A DNA stretch of 64,000 bases, from positions 1 through 64,000 of the forward strand of contig CAZQCF010000011.1 of the NCBI GenBank assembly GCA_964592235.1. The letters are read 5' to 3'. The position numbers and the translations under genes were made by a program. Shown here piece by piece: positions 16,452 to 24,222 of this stretch. The notes below the pieces were generated by a model. The model ran no database searches and was not told the DNA's origin. It was given only the letters and a program-made list of their open reading frames with translations. The number at the start of each line of letters is the position of its first letter. The stretch's first letter is position 1. The DNA is from PLA3 sp964592235. GTDB taxonomy: Bacteria; Planctomycetota; Phycisphaerae; UBA1845; UTPLA1.

Positions 16452-17513
16452 CTATCCAACCGAATTCCGTGCCGTCTTGCTGATGAACTGATGCGGATAC
16501 GTCGGAGGCAGGGCGCTGGCGCGATCCAGCGCGGCGAGATCGTCCTCCGAAAGCGCCAGCTCGCACGCGGCGTGGTTGTCCTTCCATTGCGCGACGCTTT
16601 TCGGCCCGACGATGATGCTTGACACCATCGGCCGCGTCAGCAGCCACGCCAGGGCGACGGCCGAAAGATTCGGGCTGCCGGAGACTGCGGCCGACACGAG
16701 TTTGTGTCGCTGGGCGACAGTCCGCACCGCATCCGCGATAGCCATGTTCCGCTGATTGACGAACTGACGCCGCCAACTGTTCGGCTCGTCGGGCATCGCG
16801 CCGAAGCGCGAGCCGCTCGGACCGGTGCCGTCTTTCTGATACTTTCCGCTCAAGACACCGCCGCCCAGCGGGCTCCACGGCAGGATGCCGATGCTGTATC
16901 TCTGGCACACCGGCACGACGGCTGTTTCGATGTCGCGGCAGACCAGGCTGTATTGCATCTGCGCCGTGACGAACGGCTCCCAGTTGAAACGAATGCAAAG
17001 CTGCCGCGCCTCGGCGATGTGCCAGGCGTCGTAATTCGACAAGCCGACGTACCGCACTTTGCCCTGCTTCACGAAATTGTCCAGCGTGCCAAGCGTCTCC
17101 TCGATGGGCGTGTGATTGTCCCAGCAATGCACCTGGTACAAATCGATGTAGTCGGTCTGAAGCCGCTTGAGGGATGCGTCCAGCGCGGCCGTCAGGTGCC
17201 GGCGCGACGAGCCGGTCGCGTTTACGTGCTCGGGCGGCTCGCCGAACTTTCGGACGACGGGGAAATGACCCTTGGTCGCGATGATGAGCTGATCGCGCCG
17301 GCCCTGAATGGCGCGAGCGCAGATTTCCTCGCTGACGCCCTTGGAATAGACGTCGGCCGTGTCGATGAAGTTGCCGCCGGCGTCGAGGTAGGCGTGGATG
17401 ATTTCGCGGCTGGCGGGTTCATCGATGCCCCAGTCGGCCATGCCGAAGTTCATGGCGCCGAGGCACAGCTCCGAGACGTACAGGCCGGTGTTGCCGAGTT
17501 TGCGAAGTTTCAT
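16452..17513 (-). CDS. Aldo/keto reductase
   Basis: An NADPH-dependent aldo/keto reductase of 353 residues, (beta/alpha)8 barrel, similar to the YajO/Tas/AKR11-type group; the physiological substrate is unknown. The catalytic tetrad is visible: Asp and Tyr in FIDTADVYSKG, Lys in IIATKGHF and His in YQVHCWDNHTP. Cofactor contacts appear in LSNYDAWHI, PWSPLGGGVLSGKY and SSIIVGPKSVAQ. The start at 17513 has AGGAG 8 nt upstream; the frame continues upstream without support. It is divergent from the first enoyl-CoA hydratase. Confidence 0.9.
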   Translation of the reverse strand: MKLRKLGNTGLYVSELCLGAMNFGMADWGIDEPASREIIHAYLDAGGNFIDTADVYSKGVSEEICARAIQGRRDQLIIATKGHFPVVRKFGEPPEHVNATGSSRRHLTAALDASLKRLQTDYIDLYQVHCWDNHTPIEETLGTLDNFVKQGKVRYVGLSNYDAWHIAEARQLCIRFNWEPFVTAQMQYSLVCRDIETAVVPVCQRYSIGILPWSPLGGGVLSGKYQKDGTGPSGSRFGAMPDEPNSWRRQFVNQRNMAIADAVRTVAQRHKLVSAAVSGSPNLSAVALAWLLTRPMVSSIIVGPKSVAQWKDNHAACELALSEDDLAALDRASALPPTYPHQFISKTARNSVG

Positions 17514-17619
17514 TAGAAAGGCTCCTTTCCGCGGCGGGGCGGAGACCTGACTATATCCGCCGATTCGTCTCGCGTCGCAAGTCGCCATGCGGACGGCGCA
17601 TTTTTTCCTGGAGCCCATC

Positions 17620-18393
17620 ATGTCGGACGATTTTGTGTTACTCGAAAAAGAGGGCGCGGTGGCCATCCTGCGGCTGAACCGGCCGGACGTGTTGAACGCG
17701 CTGAATATTCCAACGATGGACCGCCTGATCACGCTGATGGAGTCGCTGGATGGCGATCCGTCGGTGCATTGCATCGTGCTGACGGGCAGCGACAAGGCGT
17801 TTGCCGCGGGGGCGGACATCAAGGAGATGGCCGAGGCGAGCGTGATGGATATGTACGAGCGAAACAACCTTGCGCGGTGGGAGCGGATCAAGCGCGTGCG
17901 CACGCCGATCGTCGCGGCGGTGAGCGGCTTCTGTCTTGGCGGCGGCTGCGAGCTGGCGATGCACTGCGACATCATCACGGCGAGCGAGACGGCGAAGTTC
18001 GGTCAGCCGGAGATCAACCTCGGCGTAATGCCGGGCGCGGGCGGCACGCAGCGGTTGAGCAAAGTGGTGGGCAAGTACCGGGCGATGGAGCTGATTCTCA
18101 CGGGTCGGTTCTTCGATGCGAACGAGGCGCTGCGGCTGGGGCTGGTGACGCATGTGTGGCCGGTGGAGTCGTATCTGAAGGAGACGCTGGCGCTGGCGCA
18201 CCAGATCGCGGAGAAATCGCCGGTGGCGACGCGCGTGGCGAAGGAAGCGGTGCTTCGGGCGTTCGAGACGGGCCTGTCGGACGGGCTGGAATACGAGCGC
18301 AAGCTGTTCTACATGCTCTTCGCGACGGAGGATCAGAAAGAAGGCATGAAGGCGTTTGTCGAGAAGCGGAAGCCGAAGTACACGGGGCGGTAG
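17620..18393 (+). CDS. Enoyl-CoA hydratase
   Basis: A crotonase-family hydratase of 257 residues that adds water across the 2,3 double bond of enoyl-CoA. It shows the CoA oxyanion segment AFAAGADIKEM (about residues 60-70), CLGGGCELAMHCDIITA with the first catalytic Glu region and FGQPEINLGVMPGAGGTQRL with the second. Both catalytic Glu positions are occupied as in true hydratases (EchA/PaaF-like). The ATG at 17620 has GGAG 6 nt upstream and is preferred over an in-frame ATG 33 nt earlier. It is the first of four consecutive acyl-CoA genes. Confidence 0.88.
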   Translation: MSDDFVLLEKEGAVAILRLNRPDVLNALNIPTMDRLITLMESLDGDPSVHCIVLTGSDKAFAAGADIKEMAEASVMDMYERNNLARWERIKRVRTPIVAAVSGFCLGGGCELAMHCDIITASETAKFGQPEINLGVMPGAGGTQRLSKVVGKYRAMELILTGRFFDANEALRLGLVTHVWPVESYLKETLALAHQIAEKSPVATRVAKEAVLRAFETGLSDGLEYERKLFYMLFATEDQKEGMKAFVEKRKPKYTGR

Positions 18394-18437
18394 GGTGAAC
18401 CGCTCGATTCTCCCTATGCATCGCCGCCATCGTGAGG

Positions 18438-18465
18438 AAGCTGACGGATTGCAATCCGTCAGCTT
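18438..18465. repeat. Perfect 28-bp palindrome between the two hydratase genes
   Basis: The arms AAGCTGACGGATTG and CAATCCGTCAGCTT are exact complements with no loop, followed by GGTTTGCAAACC, itself a palindrome. There is no T run. It is related to the hairpin that ends the rpsI operon (4582-4605). Its place in a 111-bp gap suggests an mRNA processing or stability element, or a mobile repeat. Confidence 0.75.
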
Positions 18466-18504
18466 GGTTTGCAAACCGACTTGGATTGCCTCACAATATC
18501 CCCC

Positions 18505-19299
18505 ATGTCTACGAAGTCCTACGAAACCATTCTGGTATCCGACGCAGACGGCGTGCGCACGATCACGCTCAACCGCCCCGACGATTTGAACGCCATCGAT
18601 GACCGCGTGACGAGCGAGTTGCAGGCCGAATTGAAGGCCGTTGCCAGGGACCGCGCCGTCCGATGCCTCGTGTTGACTGGCGCCGGTCGCGCGTTCTGCG
18701 CCGGGCAGGACCTCAAGAGCGTGCAGTCGCGCGAGGGGGCCTTTGATTTCACGGCGGCCCTGCGGCGGCGATACAACCCGATCGTCTCGGCCATGGCGAG
18801 CCTGACCATCCCCACGGTGGCCAGCGTGAACGGCGTGGCGGCGGGGGCGGGGTGGAGCCTGGCCCTTGCCTGCGACCTTCGGATCGCCTCGGCCAGGGCC
18901 AAATTCGTCAGTGCTTTCTCGAAAATCGGCCTGGTCCCGGACAGCGGAATGACGTGGATTTTGCCGCGTTTAGTAGGGTGGTCGCGTGCACTGGAGATCG
19001 CCTGGATCGGTGATCCCATTCCGGCGGAAACGGCCTTACAATGGGGTCTGGTCAATCGCGTGGCCGTTCCGGAAGAGCTGGAGAAGGCGACGCGCGAACT
19101 GGCCGCCGGTCTGGCGAAGTCGGCGACGAAGGGCCTTTCGCTGACAAAGCGGGCGATGCTGGCGGGCCTGTCTCGCGATCTGGACGCGCAGTTGGAATAC
19201 GAGGCGTTGTTGCAGGGCGTCGCGGGCCAGACGCGCGATTACGCCGAGGGTGTGAAGGCATTTATTGAAAAGCGGTCTGCGGAGTTCACTGGTGAGTAA
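18505..19299 (+). CDS. Enoyl-CoA hydratase/isomerase, PaaG-like
   Basis: A second crotonase-family protein, 264 residues. Motifs are AFCAGQDLKSV, VNGVAAGAGWSLALACDLRIA, and KFVSAFSKIGLVPDSGMTWILPRLVG. The combination GLVPDSG...LPRLVG and the lack of the usual hydratase GGTQRL is typical of the PaaG/PaaB branch, which isomerises ring-epoxide or oxepin-CoA in phenylacetate breakdown. The family is broad, so a generic isomerase is possible. It overlaps the next gene by 8 bp. No Shine-Dalgarno site is obvious before the ATG. Confidence 0.82.
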   Translation: MSTKSYETILVSDADGVRTITLNRPDDLNAIDDRVTSELQAELKAVARDRAVRCLVLTGAGRAFCAGQDLKSVQSREGAFDFTAALRRRYNPIVSAMASLTIPTVASVNGVAAGAGWSLALACDLRIASARAKFVSAFSKIGLVPDSGMTWILPRLVGWSRALEIAWIGDPIPAETALQWGLVNRVAVPEELEKATRELAAGLAKSATKGLSLTKRAMLAGLSRDLDAQLEYEALLQGVAGQTRDYAEGVKAFIEKRSAEFTGE

Positions 19300-20560
19300 C
19301 AACGAACGCGTGTTGGGTGTGATCGGTGCGGGGACGATGGGCGGCGGGATTGCGCATGCGGCCGCCGCGGGCGGTTTCAAGGTCCTTTGCACCGACACCG
19401 ATCCGAAACTGGTGGAGCAGGCGTTCGGGAAGATTCGCGAGCGACTGGATTCGAGCGTGGCCAAGGGGCGCATCTCCTCGCGCGAGCGGGACGAAATCGC
19501 CGCCCGGCTGCATGTTTGCAAGGGATACGACGCCTTCGCCGACGCGGAGTGCGTGATCGAGGCGGCTCCGGAAGACCTCGCGCTGAAGAAGAAAATCTTC
19601 GCCGAGTTGGACAAGCTCCCGGCCAAGGTGCTTCGCGCGTCGAACACGTCGAGCCTGGCGATCGCCAGGATCGCCGACGGCCTCAAGCACGCCGATCGCG
19701 TCCTGGGGCTGCACTTCTTCAATCCTGCTCCGGTGATGCAATTGATCGAACTCGTGCAGGCGCCGCAGACCAGCGCGCAATCGGTGGTTGATGCGCGGGC
19801 CGTCTGCGCAAAGCTGGACAAGACTGCGGTGAAGGTGAAGGACTCGCCGGGCTTCATCGGCAACCGCGTCAACCGCCCGTTCTATCTCGAAGCGCTGCGG
19901 TTGCTGGAGACGGGGGAGGGCGACATCCGCACGATCGATTCGGCGCTCAAATCCGTCGGCGAGTTCAAGATGGGCGCGTTTGAATTGCTCGATCTCATCG
20001 GACTGGACATCAATCTCAAGGTGACCGAGTCGGTCTACAACGACTTCAACAAACCCGCGCGGTTCGCTCCCAACGCGATCCAGCAGAAGCTCGTTCATGC
20101 TGGCAAGCTCGGGCGCAAGACCGGCTGCGGCTTTTACGATTATTCCAACGGCGATCCGCTCCCTGCTTATGAGAGTCAGCCAAAATCGACATCCGGATGG
20201 AAGCCCAGCGCCGCCGTGGCGGAACTCGCCAAGGCGCTCGATAAGCCCGCCGATCGCGCGATGTGGCTCTTCGCCCGCGTGTGGACAGCCGTCGTGAACG
20301 AGGCGGCGCACGTGGCGAACACGATCGCTTTGGCGCGCGACGTGAACCTGACGATGGAACTGGGCTTTGCCTATCCCCAGGGGCCGCTGGCGCTGGCGGA
20401 TTTCGTCGGGCTGGATGTCGTGCAGGCGCTGATGTCGGAGTTCTTCAAGGAGACCGGCGGCGACGAGCGCTACGCCCCCAATCCGCTGATGGATGATTTG
20501 GTCCGCGCGGGCAACCTCGGCGAGAAGACGGCCCACGGGTTTCTTTACCATTCGCTGTGA
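19292..20560 (+). CDS. 3-hydroxyacyl-CoA dehydrogenase (PaaH-like)
   Basis: NAD-dependent oxidation of 3-hydroxyacyl-CoA. The 422-residue protein begins with the Rossmann motif VIGAGTMGGGIAHAAA, continues with ECVIEAAPEDLALKKKIF, SNTSSLAI and GLHFFNPAPVMQLIELV (catalytic His), and then SPGFIGNRVNRPF. Two C-terminal dimerisation domains follow (KLGRKTGCGFYDY and NLGEKTAHGFLYH), as in PaaH/PhbB-type long forms rather than the 280-residue short forms. The GTG at 19292 has GGAG 7 nt upstream and overlaps the preceding gene. Confidence 0.9.
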   Translation: MSNNERVLGVIGAGTMGGGIAHAAAAGGFKVLCTDTDPKLVEQAFGKIRERLDSSVAKGRISSRERDEIAARLHVCKGYDAFADAECVIEAAPEDLALKKKIFAELDKLPAKVLRASNTSSLAIARIADGLKHADRVLGLHFFNPAPVMQLIELVQAPQTSAQSVVDARAVCAKLDKTAVKVKDSPGFIGNRVNRPFYLEALRLLETGEGDIRTIDSALKSVGEFKMGAFELLDLIGLDINLKVTESVYNDFNKPARFAPNAIQQKLVHAGKLGRKTGCGFYDYSNGDPLPAYESQPKSTSGWKPSAAVAELAKALDKPADRAMWLFARVWTAVVNEAAHVANTIALARDVNLTMELGFAYPQGPLALADFVGLDVVQALMSEFFKETGGDERYAPNPLMDDLVRAGNLGEKTAHGFLYHSL

Positions 20561-20688
20561 TGGTTCGCCGCAGTCTCATTGCCTGGTGTGGCCGGCGGGC
20601 CCGCCACGGCGGATCTGCGACTTGCCCGCCGCGCAACGACGCTACCGGATGAACCATTCCGGATCGCTATTCCTTCGCGAGAATCAGA

Positions 20689-21891
20689 ATGCCTCAAGCC
20701 GTCATTGTTGACACCATTCGCACGCCCATCGGTCGTCATCGCGGCGCGCTCGCGCCGGTGCGACCGGACGATCTCGGTGCAATCGTCATTCGTGAACTGG
20801 TCGCGCGCACAAAACTGGACCCTGCGTTGATCGACGACGTGTACTGGGGCGCGGCCAATCAGGCGGGTGAGGACAATCGCAACGCCGCGCGGATGGCCGT
20901 GCTGCTGGCCGGTCTGCCCGACAGCGTGCCGGGTACGACGGTGAACCGGCTTTGCGCGAGCGGGCTGGAGGCGGTGGCGATCAGTGCGCGGATGATCGAG
21001 GCGGGTCATGGCGACGTGTTCATCGCCGGCGGATGCGAATCGATGAGCCGCGCGCCGCTGGTGCTGCCCAAGCCGGACGAGGCGTTCGTCCGCGGAAATC
21101 AGACGATGTACGACACGACGCTGGGCTGGCGGATGACCAATCCGAAGCTGGCGGCGCGATATCAGCCGTTCAGCATGGGTGAGACGGCCGAGAATGTGGC
21201 CGAGCGGCACAAGGTTTCGCGCGAGGATCAGGACGCCTTTGCGTTGCAAAGCCAGCAGCGCGCGGCGGCGGCGATCAAGTCGGGTCGGCTGGCCGAAGAA
21301 ATCGTGCCGGTGGAGATCGACCTGGGCCGGGGTAAGAAGACGGTTGTATCCGTTGACGAACACCCGCGACCGGAGACGACGCCGGCCGACTTGGCGAAGC
21401 TCAAGCCGGCCTTCCGCGAGGGCGGAACGGTGACGGCGGGCAACAGTTCGGGATTGAACGACGGCGCGGCCGGACTGGTGCTGATGGAGGCGGCCACGGC
21501 CAAGCGCTTGGGTCACAAGCCGATGGCCGTGGTACGGGCTTCGGCATCGGCCGGGGTCGATCCGTCGTGCATGGGACTGGGGCCGATCCCAGCGACGCGC
21601 AAGGCATTGGCCCGCGCGGGCTGGCAGATCAGCGATCTGGACGTCATCGAATTGAATGAGGCCTTTGCGGCGCAGGCGCTGGCGTGCGTGCGCGAGCTGG
21701 GGCTGGACCCGGCGAGAGTGAACGTCAACGGCGGCGCGATCGCGCTGGGCCATCCGCTGGGTTGCAGCGGCGCGAGACTGGCGGGCACGCTGGTGCGCGA
21801 GATGGTTCATCGCAAGGCGCGGCGCGGGCTGGCGAGCCTGTGCGTCGGCGTGGGTCAGGGTTTGAGCGTGTTGTTCGAGCGCGTGGATTGA
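20689..21891 (+). CDS. Thiolase of the 3-oxoadipyl-CoA type (PcaF/PaaJ-like)
   Basis: A 400-residue thiolase that cleaves a 3-oxoacyl-CoA with CoA. The nucleophile Cys is in TTVNRLCASGLEA (about residue 89), the His in NGGAIALGHPLGCSGAR and the second Cys in LCVGVGQG. The segment WGAANQAGEDNRNAARMAVLLAGLP is characteristic of 3-oxoadipyl-CoA thiolases (PcaF/PaaJ), which argues for an aromatic-degradation role over general acetoacetyl-CoA thiolysis. It follows the dehydrogenase after 128 bp that contains a GC-rich hairpin. Confidence 0.88.
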   Translation: MPQAVIVDTIRTPIGRHRGALAPVRPDDLGAIVIRELVARTKLDPALIDDVYWGAANQAGEDNRNAARMAVLLAGLPDSVPGTTVNRLCASGLEAVAISARMIEAGHGDVFIAGGCESMSRAPLVLPKPDEAFVRGNQTMYDTTLGWRMTNPKLAARYQPFSMGETAENVAERHKVSREDQDAFALQSQQRAAAAIKSGRLAEEIVPVEIDLGRGKKTVVSVDEHPRPETTPADLAKLKPAFREGGTVTAGNSSGLNDGAAGLVLMEAATAKRLGHKPMAVVRASASAGVDPSCMGLGPIPATRKALARAGWQISDLDVIELNEAFAAQALACVRELGLDPARVNVNGGAIALGHPLGCSGARLAGTLVREMVHRKARRGLASLCVGVGQGLSVLFERVD

Positions 21892-21896
21892 GTTCC

Positions 21897-22841
21897 ATGA
21901 TTCATCTCGCGCATGGAATGAAGCGGGGATTCCATCGCGTGCGCGCGACCCCTTGCAACCGTTGCCCGTGGGCTTGCTGTTGGGCGGGACTCGTGCTGCT
22001 CTCCGCGGTCGGCTGCATCCCGACAACCGTATCAATCAGCGCCGAATCCGTGGGAGTCTCCCCCGACGACCGCGCCCGATGGACCGACCGCGTCGATTGG
22101 TCCGACTGGGGCGCCTTCCTTTCCGCTGCCGCGACCGCTGACGGCATCAGCCGTGACGGCGTCGCGCAGCAACGCCATCGCCTGCATCGATTCCTGTCCA
22201 TGCTGTCCGAGGTCGGTCCGTCGCGCACGCCGCGCCTGTTCACCTCGCGCGAGGCGAAACTCGCGTATTTCATTAACGCCTACAATGCGACCATCCAATA
22301 TGTAAACGACGCCATGTTGCTCAAAAGCATGCCGATGCCGTGGCGCGATGCCCGACGCGAATCGGCGTATGGTTTCACGATCGACGGCGCGCGGCGCACG
22401 CCTGCCGATCTGCTTCGCGAGGCGATCAAGCTCGCCGGCGACGACTGGCGCGTGATTTTCGCGCTTGCCGATGGCCGCGCGATCGGCCCGCCGCTTTGGA
22501 AGAGGCCGTACTTGGGAGACATGCTCGACGGGCAATTGGATGACGCGGTTCGGCGCGCGATCGCGTCGCCGCGCGTCGTCGCGATGAGTCATACTGACGT
22601 CAAGCGGCTGGAGCTTTGGTGGCGGCTGTACGAGCTTCGCGATCGAGTGGTGGCGGATTATGAAACGCGGACCGGCGCAAAGGGGGCGGCAGTGCTGAAC
22701 GCCTTGTTACACTGGGCCGAGCCGCTGCGCCGGGCGGAGTTGCAGGGGGCGGTGGGTTACGCCATCGTGTCGATGCGGGATGATGCGTCGTTTGATTTTC
22801 AGGAGAGCAAGCCGGACGGAAAGAACGAACCGGCGCGTTAG
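21897..22841 (+). CDS. DUF547 lipoprotein
   Basis: 314 residues with a signal peptide ending in the lipobox LLSAVGC, so probably a lipoprotein. The body matches the DUF547 family: LFTSREAKLAYFINAYNA, the region around PWRDARRESAYGF, and IFALADGRAIGPPL. DUF547 resembles papain-like folds, but activity is not established. Two in-frame ATGs are possible (21897 and 21918); neither has a good Shine-Dalgarno site. It follows the thiolase by 5 bp, so it is probably co-transcribed, and its end overlaps the ACT gene on the other strand by 4 bp. Confidence 0.8.
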   Translation: MIHLAHGMKRGFHRVRATPCNRCPWACCWAGLVLLSAVGCIPTTVSISAESVGVSPDDRARWTDRVDWSDWGAFLSAAATADGISRDGVAQQRHRLHRFLSMLSEVGPSRTPRLFTSREAKLAYFINAYNATIQYVNDAMLLKSMPMPWRDARRESAYGFTIDGARRTPADLLREAIKLAGDDWRVIFALADGRAIGPPLWKRPYLGDMLDGQLDDAVRRAIASPRVVAMSHTDVKRLELWWRLYELRDRVVADYETRTGAKGAAVLNALLHWAEPLRRAELQGAVGYAIVSMRDDASFDFQESKPDGKNEPAR

Positions 22842-23293
22842 CGTCGCCCGACCGATTGATTCAACCGGCCGTCGGGCTTCTCGCGCGCGGGCAGTTTCTT
22901 CGGCGCGGCCAGCTTCAGCGCTTTTTGCAGATTGTCCACCTTGAAGATGCCGATCGTCCGCCCGCCGCGGGCGCCGCTGGTCACGTAGGCGTACTTGATG
23001 CTGATGTGGTTGGAGTTCAGCCGGGCGCACAGATCGGCCAGCGCGCCGGGCCGATTGGGCATCTCGGCCATGAGCACCTCGGTCTCGGTCGTGGGGACGT
23101 TCAGCCGCTTGAGCACTGCACGCGACTTGGCCACGTCTTCGGCGACGAATCGAAACACGCCGTGCTCGATGCTGTCCATGAGCGTCAGGGCGACGAGATT
23201 GATCTTGCTGTGCGCCAGCTCATCGCAAACCTGCGAGAGGATGCCGGGCTTGTTGACCAGAAACACCGAGAACTGTGTGTAGGCCTGGGTCAT
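22838..23293 (-). CDS. Tandem ACT-domain protein
   Basis: 151 residues with two ACT modules: FSVFLVNKPGILSQVCDELAHSKINL (about residues 8-33) and VLMAEMPNRPGALADLCARLNSNHI (about 73-97). ACT domains bind amino acids and usually regulate enzymes; stand-alone tandem forms are typically amino-acid sensors. AGGA lies 7 nt upstream of the start. It is 122 bp downstream of kynA, after a hairpin, so it may be expressed with the tryptophan-degrading genes and sense an aromatic or branched amino acid (inference). Confidence 0.82.
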   Translation of the reverse strand: MTQAYTQFSVFLVNKPGILSQVCDELAHSKINLVALTLMDSIEHGVFRFVAEDVAKSRAVLKRLNVPTTETEVLMAEMPNRPGALADLCARLNSNHISIKYAYVTSGARGGRTIGIFKVDNLQKALKLAAPKKLPAREKPDGRLNQSVGRR

Positions 23294-23360
23294 CGCGATT
23301 CCTTTCTGACAGGATCCTTTTCAGCGGACCGCGCCTCAAATCACGGCAACCGGCTTATAC

Positions 23361-23384
23361 GCGGCCCATGGGCACATGGGCCGC
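23361..23384. terminator. Perfect hairpin between kynA and the ACT gene
   Basis: GCGGCCCATG (23361-23370) pairs exactly with CATGGGCCGC (23375-23384) around a GGCA loop. It lies 32 nt after the kynA stop. There is no T run, so it may attenuate or stabilise the message rather than end it. Confidence 0.45.
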
Positions 23385-23415
23385 TGGGCTGCTGCGTCGA
23401 GACGGAATGAGCGGG

Positions 23416-24204
23416 TCAGAGTTGGTGCCGGATTGCCCACAAGTCGTGAAACATGGGCTGAAAGAGCGATCGCTTGAGAAACTCGACGCCGAGGCTGCCG
23501 CCGGTTCCCTTTTTGTTGCCGATGGTGCGCTCGACGAGTTTCACATGGCGATACCGCCACTCCTGCAGGCCCTCGTCAAAGTCGGTCATCAGCTCGAACA
23601 GGATGGCGACGTCCTTCGCCCGTTGGTACAGATCGAGCAGGGCGGCCTGTACGCGCTCGTCGGGGGCGTTGCTGGCCGTCACGTCGCGCGATTTCAACTC
23701 CTCCGGAATCGCCGCGCCACGCTGCTCAAGAAACTCATAGAAATGATCGATCACGCTCCGCTCGCCGAGCCGCCGAACGACGGCCGCATGACCGGCCGTG
23801 TCCTTGCCGTACAGCGCGGCGAAGTCCATGTCGCTGCGTTTGTATCCGAGGGCGAATTCCAATTCGCGGAACTGGGCCGATTGAAAGCCCGATGCGGTTT
23901 CCAACCGGTCGCGAAAGCTGTTGAACGACATCGGCGTCATGGTTTCGAGGATGTCGAGCTGGCCGACGAGGGTCTTCATCACCGTGCGAGCGCGTTTGAA
24001 GGTGTGGATCGCGCCGTAGAGATCGTTCGCCGAGAAGTCGCGTTTGATCTTGTCCAGCTCGTGCAGCAGTTGCTTGAACCAAAGCTCATAGACCTGATGC
24101 ACGACGATAAAGAGCATCTCGTCATGCTCCGGCGGGCTGGACCGCGGCTGTTGAAGCGTCAGCAGCTTTTCCAGTTCGAGGTAACGCGTATACGTGAGCG
24201 ACAT
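23416..24204 (-). CDS. kynA: Tryptophan 2,3-dioxygenase
   Basis: A heme enzyme that opens the indole ring of L-tryptophan to N-formylkynurenine. The 262-residue protein starts MSLTYTRYLELEKLL and has FIVVHQVYELWFKQLLHEL (catalytic His36), FRDRLETASGFQS, and RYRHVKLVERTIGNKKGTGGS with the proximal heme ligand His220 and the substrate-binding GTGGS. The length is typical of bacterial forms. GGAGG lies 7 nt before the start. It follows kmo by 18 bp in the same operon. Confidence 0.95.
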   Translation of the reverse strand: MSLTYTRYLELEKLLTLQQPRSSPPEHDEMLFIVVHQVYELWFKQLLHELDKIKRDFSANDLYGAIHTFKRARTVMKTLVGQLDILETMTPMSFNSFRDRLETASGFQSAQFRELEFALGYKRSDMDFAALYGKDTAGHAAVVRRLGERSVIDHFYEFLEQRGAAIPEELKSRDVTASNAPDERVQAALLDLYQRAKDVAILFELMTDFDEGLQEWRYRHVKLVERTIGNKKGTGGSLGVEFLKRSLFQPMFHDLWAIRHQL

Positions 24205-24222
24205 CGAGCGTCCTCCGATTGG

